This document shows positions 50,337 through 60,600 of a stretch of DNA of 64,000 bases, piece after piece. This stretch comes from Austropuccinia psidii (Eukaryota; Basidiomycota; Pucciniomycetes; Pucciniales; Sphaerophragmiaceae). The DNA is taken from contig JALGQZ010000001.1 in the NCBI GenBank assembly GCA_023105745.1, positions 66,916,937 through 66,980,936 of the forward strand. Reading direction: 5' to 3'. Position 1 is the stretch's first letter, and every line of letters starts with the position of its first letter. Both the position numbers and the translations under genes were made by a program. The notes under the pieces are model-generated. The model saw only the letters and a list, made by a program, of their open reading frames with translations. It was not told the origin of the DNA and made no database searches.

Positions 50337-51043
50337 AAGGAATAAGTGTTACAGACTTGAAAGCCACCTTCTTTGAAGAGGTCAGAAATAGTTACATTCA
50401 AGATAATGATTAGAGCATCTTATACCAATTAGTGAACAAATACTGTAAAGACAACTCTCTAATACATGCCTTGGATGAAGTATGGAAAGGATCATATGAT
50501 AAAGGAAGATTTCACATACTTGATGGTATAAAATTCAACAGTGCAAGTAACCCAATGAAAGCATTAGGAATCTTTGAGACCAATGTCATATTCCCACACA
50601 TGAATGGGAATTTGAGAATCAATTTAATCATGTATGGAATAGATTTACATAAAAAGTTGAAAGACTCCTTTGCAGGACCTTTTGTGATTAAGGCCCTCCA
50701 TAGAGAAAATGCTGTTGAAGTGGAGTTATCTGAAGAACTTAGCAATAAGCATCCTACATTTCCAGTGAGCTTGATAAAGCCATATAAATCTAGTGATGCT
50801 GAGAAACTTCCCTTGAGGAATAAGATTCCCCAAGTTATACCTCCTATTGAGACATCTGGTACTAAGAAAATTACCAAAGTTCTTAAAGAAAGGAAATTAA
50901 GAACCAAGAAAGTAAGGGAATACCTTGTTAGGTACAGTGACCCAACTTGTGAAGATGAATGGTTAGAAGAAAAGGATATACCAGAAGCTACCAAACTCTT
51001 CAGGAGGTTCAGACACACTAGAAACACCAATATTACAAAGTAA
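50337..51043 (+). pseudogene. Scrambled pol fragment, copy C
   Basis: Four pieces are joined. (1) 50349-50522: RNase H-integrase spacer (TFFEEVRNSYIQDND, stop at 50412, then LDEVWKGSYDKGRFHILDG), matching copy B at 26020-26290. (2) about 50523-50615: protease segment (IKFNSASNPMKALGIFETN). (3) about 50616-50650: later protease segment (LIMYGIDLH), matching copy B near 27930. (4) 50655-51043: integrase C-terminus (KKLKDSFAGPF, KHPTFPVSLIKPYK) and chromodomain-like tail (YLVRYSDPTCEDEWLEEKDI). Pieces 2-4 and the end of 1 share one 203-codon open frame (50432-51043) that starts at GTG, not ATG. All active-site domains are missing. Confidence 0.82.
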
Positions 51044-51053
51044 TATTCTTTTT

Positions 51054-51066
51054 TAGGGGGAGGGAA
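51054..51066 (+). other. Polypurine tract, copy C
   Basis: AGGGGGAGGGAA after a T-run and immediately before the 3' LTR. It is conserved in place and sequence with copy B and is a cis signal for plus-strand DNA synthesis. With primer-binding site and LTRs also intact, copy C keeps all the cis signals seen here. Confidence 0.85.
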
Positions 51067-52881
51067 TGTGAGCCTTAGAGGTAACTTCATATACCCAAAA
51101 GACCACAAATACAAAAATAACATATTAATATAAATAAAATAAATTTATTTATATTATTAAAATAAAAATATAAATTTAAATATAAAATTATATTAAAAAT
51201 AAAAAATTAATTACAATTTAAAAATAAAAATACATTAAATTTTGTAAGTATAAAATTACATTTATACTTGAGAAATTAAGTAAAAATGAAATTTTAACAA
51301 AATTGTGAAAAAATAAATAAATTTGGAAAAAGGTTAAATAAAAATTATTATAAATTTTTATCCAATAAATAAACATATAAAAATTCTTTCACCATTGGAT
51401 TCCTCATAAAAAATCAGGTGGGGTCACCTCTGAGTGAAATTCTTGTAACTCAAGTCTAAATAAGCTTAAATTAAGTTTTTAGTATTTTCAATACAAAAGT
51501 TGAAAATCATCATAAATTTTAATTTAATTCACACCACATGTGGTGTTAACCATCAATTTTTGTGTTAAAATTGAGGTGTTGTGTTTAGTTTAGAAGTTAT
51601 GAGGAGTTGAAGTATTTTCAATTGAATTCAATTGAAATGTCAAAATGTGCGCGTGTATTACATAAATGAACTTTGATTTACATATGAGGTATCAATTATT
51701 ACTGTATTGTACTGTACAATTCAATTGAATTACATATGTAAATTATAAGTATAATACATGATGAGGAATTAAAGGAAAATTAAATTGGAAAGATTAAATT
51801 TGGGGGGGGAGAGGAACTCCAGCTCTAAGGGGGAGCAAGACCCCCAGAATCCTTTCTGACAGGCGTGTGGTGTCAAAATTCACGCAAAATTTCATCACTT
51901 TTGGCCTGGAATTGAGTTACAGGGTCTGTGGACTCAATTGATGATGAGGTTTTGATACCAACTGGGGTAGTTTTAGCTGTTGCCAGGAGGGTAAAAGTAC
52001 CCTTAAGATAAAACCGTCATAGTAAAAACAGTTTTAACTGGTTTCTACGTCTCTTACACACATTCTGACGTGTTTTGAAGGCTCTAGACCAGGTATTGCT
52101 ATAGTAATGGCTGATTTAAGGGTCTAAAATGGCTTAAACCAGCCCTTTTTGGTCTAAATCAGGGTTCAATGATGCCATAATTGGTTTTTCTGTTGTCAGA
52201 CTGTTTTTCACGACTGACAAGAGTAAATTTTACTTTTGGAGTAAGAAAATTGATGGCTATAAAAGAATTTCTTCTTTGCCCCACTTTTCTCTTCATGTTA
52301 GAATCTTTTCCTTTTATAATTGGTTTAAACATTGTTAAAACAATCAATAATAGATTCCAACCACCTTTATTAAATCATTTTGAACCTTTTAACCACGTGA
52401 AAAAATCACTATAATCATGGTTTGTAACTTTTATAATCATTTTTACCCCTGAACCACCCCAAAAGTGAATCAAAGCATCTTTCATCACTGTAAACTTTGT
52501 CACTTTGCTTCCAAATTCACTCTGGTCACTTTTGGGTGTGTTTTCTCTTTAATATTCTTTTTAAATACTCTGTTCTTCAATTAATTGCTTGCAGTTCATT
52601 TCTCAATTAATTCCAATTGAAATTGCTCTTGAAGAAATTTCTTTTGTAGCCTTAAATATCTCTTGTAGAGTATTTTTGGATAAATTTTTATTGTTGGTAA
52701 AACAATAAATCTTTATAATATTATTGTTTTATACTAATAAAGTTATAAACAATAAAATTGGCGTGTTTTCTCTTAAAAATAATATTTCTTACCACTTTTA
52801 ATTGATTTTTTACCTTATACAAATTTTGAGGGCAGGAAAAGTACTTGATTTTTAATCAAAGTTTCATATCCACACCTTACA
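51067..52881 (+). repeat. 3' LTR of copy C
   Basis: 1815 bp, partner of 45709-47535, with scattered substitutions and small indels. It ends CACACCTTACA before the AAAAA target copy. Confidence 0.93.
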
Positions 52882-52886
52882 AAAAA

Positions 52887-53690
52887 AGACTATATTGTTT
52901 TGTTTCTTGCAAATAAATTATAATTTATTTAATTAGAGCTACTGTATTTTTTTTTTTGAAAAATAAAAACAAAACTCCAAAATTTTTTTCCTTTTATGAG
53001 GAAACCCATAATAGTTTTTTATACAGAAGAATACTTTTATAGGGTTTTCAAAAAACAAAAAATTGAGAATTTTTCTTTGAAAAAAATTATAATTATTATA
53101 AAAATAATTTTTTTTATTTTCATTAAATGAAACAAAAGACCAAAATTTCCCTTTTTGTATGAAAAGATAGTATAATTTTTGTTATGGAAAGAAAATTTTC
53201 ACTTTTTTATTGAAAAAATTGTATATTTTTGTTTTTGGAATCAAAATAATAATTTTTTTCATAAAAAAAACATTCTCCTTTCCTTTTTTTTCAGATAAAA
53301 ATTATCCTTCTTTTTTTGAAAAAACATTGGATTTCTTCAAAAATGAGGTCTAAAGGAAATAATGTCATTTTTTTCCAAAAATAAAATTGAAAAATGGTGT
53401 TTTTTGTTCAAGAAAAACAAAAACAAAACCTTTTTATTTTATTTATTTCTAAAAAGGAACAATGGTAGCTTTTTTTCAATAAAACATAAGTTATGTTACT
53501 GGAAAATCCTGGAATATAATTCTATAAAATAGAAGCCTGACAAATTCCTTTTCTTTTATCATGTTAGTAATTTTCTTTTTAGAATGACTTTTATGAAAAA
53601 ATAAGTCCAAGAATTTTTTTTTAATTTTATTGTTAGTTTTATCTTGTAAATCCCTCTCTTTTTTTAAAAAAGCAAAAAACAAAAGTCAAA
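52887..53690. repeat. A/T-run-rich degenerate repeat zone
   Basis: Alternating A and T runs recur with words like GAAAAAAT, TTTTTCTTTT and CAAAAAACAAAAA at irregular spacing of some tens of bases. Similar texture lies left of copy C (about 45570-45700), so copy C may have landed inside this zone. No coding sequence. Confidence 0.45.
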
Positions 53691-55895
53691 ACCTGCAGAA
53701 GCCCCATGAGTGGCCCAACAACAAAATATATTGAATATATTTTTGAGCTATAAAATACTTATTTTTAAAGAATCATAGAGCACAGAAACAAATTTGGCCG
53801 TGGTATTGAAGGCTCTCGTCATCTTAGCTTATTTCAAAGAGCACAAATTAGTAGGATCTGCCCTATTTTTGAGTAAAATGGGCCAAAATGGGCTAAAAGG
53901 GGAACAATGGCCTCCTTTCATGATGCAGATCCTTTTACAGGGTCTTGTTGGAAATTTTGTAATTATTTTTTATTCTTTGGGATTTTCTTTTTTGAGAATG
54001 GCCTCTTTGAGCCATTATTAACTTAAAAATTTCTTATTTTTTCCAGGCTTCAGGAACTCACATCATTTGAAAAAATTTTCCTAAAGTAATTAATCTAGAA
54101 CCTATAATTCCTAAATCACTATCACAAAAGGAGATTCTTCAAGACCTTGGAGTTGAATTAGCAATATTATGGAATTGATAAAATTGACACCCTCATTATA
54201 GTTTCTCAATTTTTTTTTTCATTTCAAATAATCTTTTAGTTTAAAATATCAATTTTGATTTAATTATATTTTGTTTATGGAAACAATTATTCCCTAGATA
54301 AATCAGTAATTAAACTATAAATATATTTATATGATAATCAAAATCATCAATTTCTTGAGATTTTTAAATTATATTTACAGTTTTCTTTTTCATTATAATA
54401 TTCTTCTTTCATATTCACTATATTTTTAGATTAATATAATTAGCTTTACATTGATATATTTAATAAAAGATCTTCATTATTGTATTCATACTCCATAAGT
54501 AAAATTGTACTATATCTTTATACATTATTCCATAGCCACACATTATGATGAAAAATCTGGCTGCCCAAAAAATAAGGTTTTATTGATAAGAATTTAGGAG
54601 AAAATCTTAAATTTGTTTTAAATATATTGATTAAAACAATTTATCTTAGAATTTAATGCATCTTTTAAAGAGGTAGAGGTCCTCATATATGTAAAACTCA
54701 GAGATAATTCAATTTTTCTAATGCTTATTAGTTTTTTTATTTTAACTTCAGCGTAAATCTTCTTAAAAATTCCATATGATGAAGCTTAACATTATGCCTT
54801 TAATTATTTTTTTATGTATAAACTTCTCAGAAACAAGACTACCTGTGTAATCATCTAATCTTGAAAGAGAGTTCAAAATTTATTTTAGGATTTTTTATGC
54901 TCAAAAAATTAATTGAACCAGGCAAGATTGGGTTGGGTTAGCATTGTGCAGTTGAGCTGCTTGATCCAGGTCTGTAATGTTTATTAATAAGTTTTTATTA
55001 TGTTGTTACTTCTTTGTATCCAATCCAGTGATAGAAAATGGTCACACCTCAAAACAAAGAGTCAAAATTAGATTTAGCTTTTGGTAAAATTTAAGTTGTT
55101 GAGCTGAGGCAAATTGGGAAGACAGCAACAATTTCTTGGGATTTCTTTTCTTTCCTTGAAATAAACTAAAAAAATCCATTTTGTTTATTGTAACCTATGT
55201 CAATCATAATCCTTATCGTTGCCACCCTTCTTTGTCACCAGATGTCAGTTTGGAAACTTGATAGCTGGAACCTTGTCAAAAGCACATGGTTGTTTTGTTG
55301 GCCTATATATAGGTAGCAGAGGTAGATGGCAGTAACTCACAACAGATATATACACCACTATGGGCTCCCTAATGCAATTGATGGGTGTGTGTAGATTTCA
55401 GGTCGGAGTTCAATTTGAAATTGAAATTGAGATAATTCAATTCAAATTCAAATTTGGATAAGGCTTGAATTTGTCCCTGAGCAAGATGAAGAAACTGGCT
55501 ACTCTTCACCCTTTTTGAAGAAAGTCTCATAACAGCTAAAAGTTTTGTTATTTGCTAAGTTCAAAACCCAATTTCAAAGACATGGCTTTATTCTTAGCTT
55601 CATACATTGAGAGTTGGTAGAATAATTTCTTTTTCATGAATAATAGGAGCTGAAACAAGATTCAATCAAGGTAGGTAATAACTGGAAAGCTTCACCCAAC
55701 ATTGCTGACTTGGAACACAAATATACAGTAGTACCTTTTACACACGCGTCAAGAAAGGCTTCGAAAGTGTGGATGCATGAACCTCCTTCACAAAATATCC
55801 ATAAAAAACCAAAATGTTTTGAAAATTTTGAACATTAGTCAGATAGCTTGCGTAAGGTTCTATTTACAAGCAATCAATGATCTTCTTGGTCATAA
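53691..55895. other. Spacer downstream of the Zng1-like gene
   Basis: No gene is supported. A 75-codon frame at 53794-54021 resembles nothing known to me. Around 55200-55500 the sequence is less AT-rich and holds a perfect palindrome CCTATATATAGG (55302-55313), a TATA-like core that could belong to a promoter or LTR remnant. The 3' UTR of the - strand gene should lie just below 55896. Confidence 0.45.
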
Positions 55896-57689
55896 TCATT
55901 TGGGGAGACCTGATTGGGCTATTTCATTCAGAAATTGCTCTTTCATTTGATAATTCAAATCTTTACCAATCAAAACCAACTTCGGTTGTTCGTCAATCAC
56001 ATCTTCAATCGGTTGTATCTCATAAGTATCTCTAACGCCTTGTAAGATGAACCAGTTTCCATCTCCATCTTTCAATAATCCCTTAGCTCTTAGTATGCGC
56101 GGCTCATCGGAATCTTTGTTAAAGTCTGGTATCTCTTCATTGCCAATCCGACCTTCCCATAAAAGCCTTCGAAATGTAATATCAAATTGGCTGTCGCTTT
56201 TATCAACGCAATCTATAGTCGGTAGGTCAATTGTGATGGACGAGAAGCCATTATGAGCGGTTCGAAAGTTCCGTTCAATCAGCTGCCCGACCTGAGGCTT
56301 GAGTCGGTCTGTTAATTCGGCTGTGACCGCTTCGGAGCTATTACCCGAAATATGTAAGGCTTGAGGAATTCTTCTAAAAGTGGAAAATGAGTCAACATTT
56401 AGCATTCTGCTTAAAGTTAACCCCAAGTCCTCGTGAGATTCATTGATAAGCGCACTGGTGTTGATGCCTCTATTGAGAAATTGCAAGCAAAATCATTAAG
56501 TTATTAACCTTTTGTTTACAAAAATTACGATTAAAAGTAAAGTACTAAGACTATGGGCGATGAATGAATCTTTTCAAGTGGATTCAAGCTCACTGAAGTA
56601 GTCGTCTTGTTTGAGTTAAAGTGGATCCTGATACTAAGTCGGTCTTGGAAAGGTACAAACAGTCGGCAACTGCAATCTGCCTGTTTGCGGTTCAAAAGGC
56701 GACAAAATGTCATTGCATTATTGGGTGGATGTTCAAGCGTTTGTGGAGTTGAGAACAAGACATTGGTAATACTTAGTCACAGTCCCACTATTTTCAGAGG
56801 CTTCTTCTTTCAATTGCTGCGAGGATAAATGATTTAAGAAATCGTAATTTAACAGATATGCTTAAAATAGCTTACTTTTTCCAGATTCAAGCAATCAACC
56901 ACAGTGACTATTCCGTCAAGATAGAGCACAGATTCAAGGGCTGAGTCCAACCAAAATAAAATGGCTATTTGTGACGGATCGGCAATACCTGGGGCGTTTT
57001 TGAAAAGTGGTCAGTTTCAGAACAAGCAGCCTGTGCTTGTAACCAAGCTGGTGAGACTGACCTGTTGTTTCAATGATAACGTAGCTGGCCAGACATCACA
57101 ATATATCAGTCACGTTCGGTATTGGGATTACTGAAGCTTCCCTTCAACTGAGACCCAATAAGACAATAATAACCCCAAACAGTGAGATTTGATTTACTCA
57201 AATGTTCCACGACGTTGCATGAGTGATTCAATGGCTAGAACCCCTTGATCTTGAGCACTACAGCAAAGGCAACCATTCTGAAGATGGAAATACCAATCCA
57301 GGCAAACCACAATGAAAACATAAAAGGCTCAGCAGAATGTCCGGTGGCTCACTCTCGAAATATAAAGGTGCTAAAATGACATACTCACGTCAAGTTCAAG
57401 CCATTCCTGGACTTGGGTACCCTCGTTTGCTACGGTCAGCTGGATCGCTTTGCCTATTTTAAGATTTCGTTTCAGCCTCTAGCATTCACGTTTTGCAGAA
57501 AGATGATCTCGGATAGCAAGATATCATAACGACACCTTCAATCTTGGCCGTTTGGGCAAACTCATTCATCACAATCGCGATCTTGAATTGAGACTGCTCG
57601 GTGAGAATCCGACGCAGAAGGGTTGACTTGCCACTTCCAAGTTGGCCAGAAAGGATCGTTACGGGTACCTTGGACCTTGGATTGGCCAT
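55896..57689 (-). CDS. ZNG1: COG0523/CobW GTPase, Zng1-type zinc metallochaperone
   Basis: Eight exons give 379 residues: 57689-57536, 57453-57389, 57277-57198, 57084-57062, 56988-56876, 56816-56773, 56680-56594, 56469-55896. All introns are GT-AG (82-124 nt where measured end to end) and phases match. Domains: Walker A GQLGSGKS (15-22), MNEF (41-44), WLELDNGCLCC with the metal-binding CxCC at 76-79, ETTGIADP (105-112), guanine motif SKTD (171-174, where relatives usually have NKxD), CobW C-terminal domain from about 270 (RRLLWEG, ILRAKGLL, FILQGV, VLIGKDL). Family members hydrolyse GTP and deliver zinc to methionine aminopeptidase. Human ZNG1 has 395 residues. The N-terminus is short and lacks the CPELV-type motif used for that contact, so an upstream exon may be missing. 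Exon 4 has only 23 nt. The start is the first ATG after an in-frame stop. Confidence 0.92.
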
Positions 57690-60600
57690 CGATGGATGAC
57701 TCCTGATCTGGTTGAATGGTATTTCTGGAAGGATTCATCGTCGTACAATCAAATGTTGACGAACTGAGCCTTGATTTTTCTCAGCCGGTGGCGCCAACCA
57801 GCAGCTCATGCTACCACAACCCTCATGGACCCTACAACGATCCTGTGATGAAATTTATCTCAAACAATCCATTTGGACGACCTTGTCTGTTCTAGACTGG
57901 AAAATATTGAACTCACTTTCAGCTTATGCCCTGCGAAAGGGGCTGACACTTGATTTATATGCCAACTTGTCAGTCAAAATTGATTCTTTCTAATACAAAA
58001 AGTAGAAACAGTGCACTCTCCTCAATAACATGTTCACCTTTAGAAGCACAAACTTTTTATCCACATTTTTCTCTAGGCTAGAACCATTACAAATCCAAAA
58101 CTAACATGTGGCCTTGGGTCCTTCACATAGAAGTCTTGAGGACGATTTGTAAAAACTTTGAAAGCTATTTCTGAAGCTTGTGCTTCATGGACTCCTTTAT
58201 ATTTTGACCTCAACCACAAGGGTCACCTTCTTCTTTTTTTATCTATCTTTCTGGCTTCTCTCAAAGCCTATTTGATACGCAAAAGTTTCTAAGAAACAAA
58301 CTAAGCAGCTTATCTATATGTAATTTCATCTTTAAAGCCTCACATAAAGTCCAGAGTATGAAAGAAGCTACATGGTAATAGAATATTCATATTCTATTAA
58401 ACAACATGACTGGCTAGTACTTTGGAAGATACTTATTTATTATCATAGAAAAATTCTTGAGGTCAAGATTCAATGAGTTATGTGAATAGAATTACAAACA
58501 AAAGATATTTTTGGGACCTTGGAAGTAAAAATTTCTTGAGAATTTCAATTCATATTAGTTGTTTTCATTTTATAAATTTCATTTTGTTTGTAAAATATTG
58601 AAATTGATAAAAACATATCGAGTAAAACCCTAAATTTATAATAAACTAACTTGATTACTAAATTTCCTTTTTATGAACAAAACAAAGGCATTGCATAAAG
58701 TTTTTCTAATTTTTTTGTAACATGAAATTCATATTCTCACTTTTTTGTTATTTAAATACAGTGAATTAAGTTAATTAATTAATGACCATACATATAATTA
58801 CTTGATTTTAAATGAGTTAATTTTTATTTATTATTCTCATTTCCATCGAATAGAATCTGAAAATATTCCTTTCATATGTTGAAGTAAGATTCTTTGAGAT
58901 CTTTCAAGAAAAAAAATATATAAATATTCAAAAAAGGAAAATTTTGTTTTAGTACATCACATGAAATAGGAAGCTTAATAATAAATATTTTGTTTTTCTC
59001 AACATTATTCAAATTATCATTATATTCATTCTAAGGGGCCAGAAAAATTGGACTAGCTATTCAGTGATGGGTTTTAACAAGTTATATTTAAAAGTAGTAT
59101 AATCATTATTCAATGTAAATCTTTTCAAAATCTTTTTGGGGTAATAATTTTTTCAAAAAAAGATAATCTCTGGAGCCTTTTTACAAAGATAAGAATGCTA
59201 ATAGAACTAATCTTTACCCCTATCAACTAAATTTAAATAGAAAAGATGACATGAGGGAAGTAAACCAATTCATATTGAAATATTATCTCATATTTTTGAA
59301 AGACTTAATGCAATCAATAAGTGAGATTTGGGTGACATGGACTTAGCTCCAGAGTCTAATTAACTTCCTTCCTATATATTATTAGGGAAATAGCTTCCAT
59401 TAAGTTTTCCTTAAGCTTGTGAAGGAATTTATTTTATCTTAATTTGAAGAAATCTTTAAGTTCAAAAGTTTGAGTGAATAATTCCAAAAAAATATATACT
59501 AATGAAGCCAAAGTCTCAAAAGTTCAAATTTAAAAACACCGTATTAAACTAGTATCAATTAGTTTGAAGTAATTAAAAGAGTTCAATCAAGGAAAATATT
59601 GATAGGATTCAATAAATGAATTCAATCTGAGTGATAATTTGTTGGGAAATATATCTTGTAATAATTTTTTTAATTTGATATCAAAATTTATCAAAGATCA
59701 ATGGCATATTTTGATATTTTGATCAAAGTATTACAAATATGATATCTTAAGAAATAGTATAATACAAAAATTATCTAGTTTCAACTTCATATGATTAATT
59801 ATTTGATAGAATGATACTAAATTAAATATTAGCTATTGATAATATAGAGAATCTCCACTTAGAATTAAAAAATACTTCAATTTCTGAAAAAAAAAACCTT
59901 TGAACTTTTTGAAGAGTCAAAAATTCAAAAAAATGTAATAATTTGATCAGATTATTGCTTTTATTATTTGAACTTGGATTAATTTGGATATAAAATTATT
60001 GAAGTTACCTATTGATTTCAAAGTAATGATATATCCCCTTATCTTTTTTATCAAGTTCTTTTAATTTCATCTGTTTTTAACTCAAATATAAGCTTTTTGG
60101 GAGAATATTTTACTTTCTTACCATATGAATTTTTTTAAAAAAATAAACTATTACAGGGCTCATTATCCAATGGGAATTTCACTTTTTTGGTTAAATAAAC
60201 ATTATTTAAAGTGTTTAATTTCTACAAAAATAGGAAACTCTGGTAGATTCTGGATATTAATATAGATTATTGAAATATCTAATTCTATAAATTGAATTTT
60301 GGTGCTTTCTCTATAAAATAAGTGGTACAATATGAGTCTCTTCAAGGTATTCATTTTCTTAAATCAATACATCATCAGATATGTTGAATAGCAGCTCTAT
60401 AAGCTTTAATCAAGGATCTATTAATTTAGAGATTCATTAAAAGTAATTTTTTTGAAAAAACTATTTACGAAAATTGACAAATGAAAAATCATTTATAGAT
60501 ATTTCTTACATTTATTATCTATTTCAGTTTTCTTCTCATGATTTTTTATATTAATTCAGTTTTTTTGAATAAAAGGATTTAACTTAATTTCAATATGGGT

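Larger units (their letters stand above)
45709..52881 (+). mobile_element. Ty3/gypsy copy C, young and internally deleted
   Basis: A 7.17-kb element with LTRs 45709-47535 and 51067-52881, both starting TGTGAGCC and ending CTTACA, about 96% identical over the first 220 bp. AAAAA lies outside both ends (45704-45708; 52882-52886), a fitting but low-complexity 5-bp target duplication. The interior is only 3.53 kb: primer-binding site, leader, gag with zinc knuckle, a short scrambled pol piece, polypurine tract. Reverse transcriptase, RNase H core and integrase core are missing, so the copy would depend on proteins from a full relative. In the + orientation it opposes copies A and B. Confidence 0.94.

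Noticed and set aside
50512..51123. 203-codon frame on the - strand
   Set aside because: Antisense shadow of the scrambled pol fragment, whose + strand reading matches integrase and chromodomain segments of copy B.
57808..57993. 61-codon + strand frame upstream of the Zng1-like gene as a divergent gene
   Set aside because: No recognisable domain, no splice continuation found, and it overlaps the expected promoter/5' UTR of the - strand gene.
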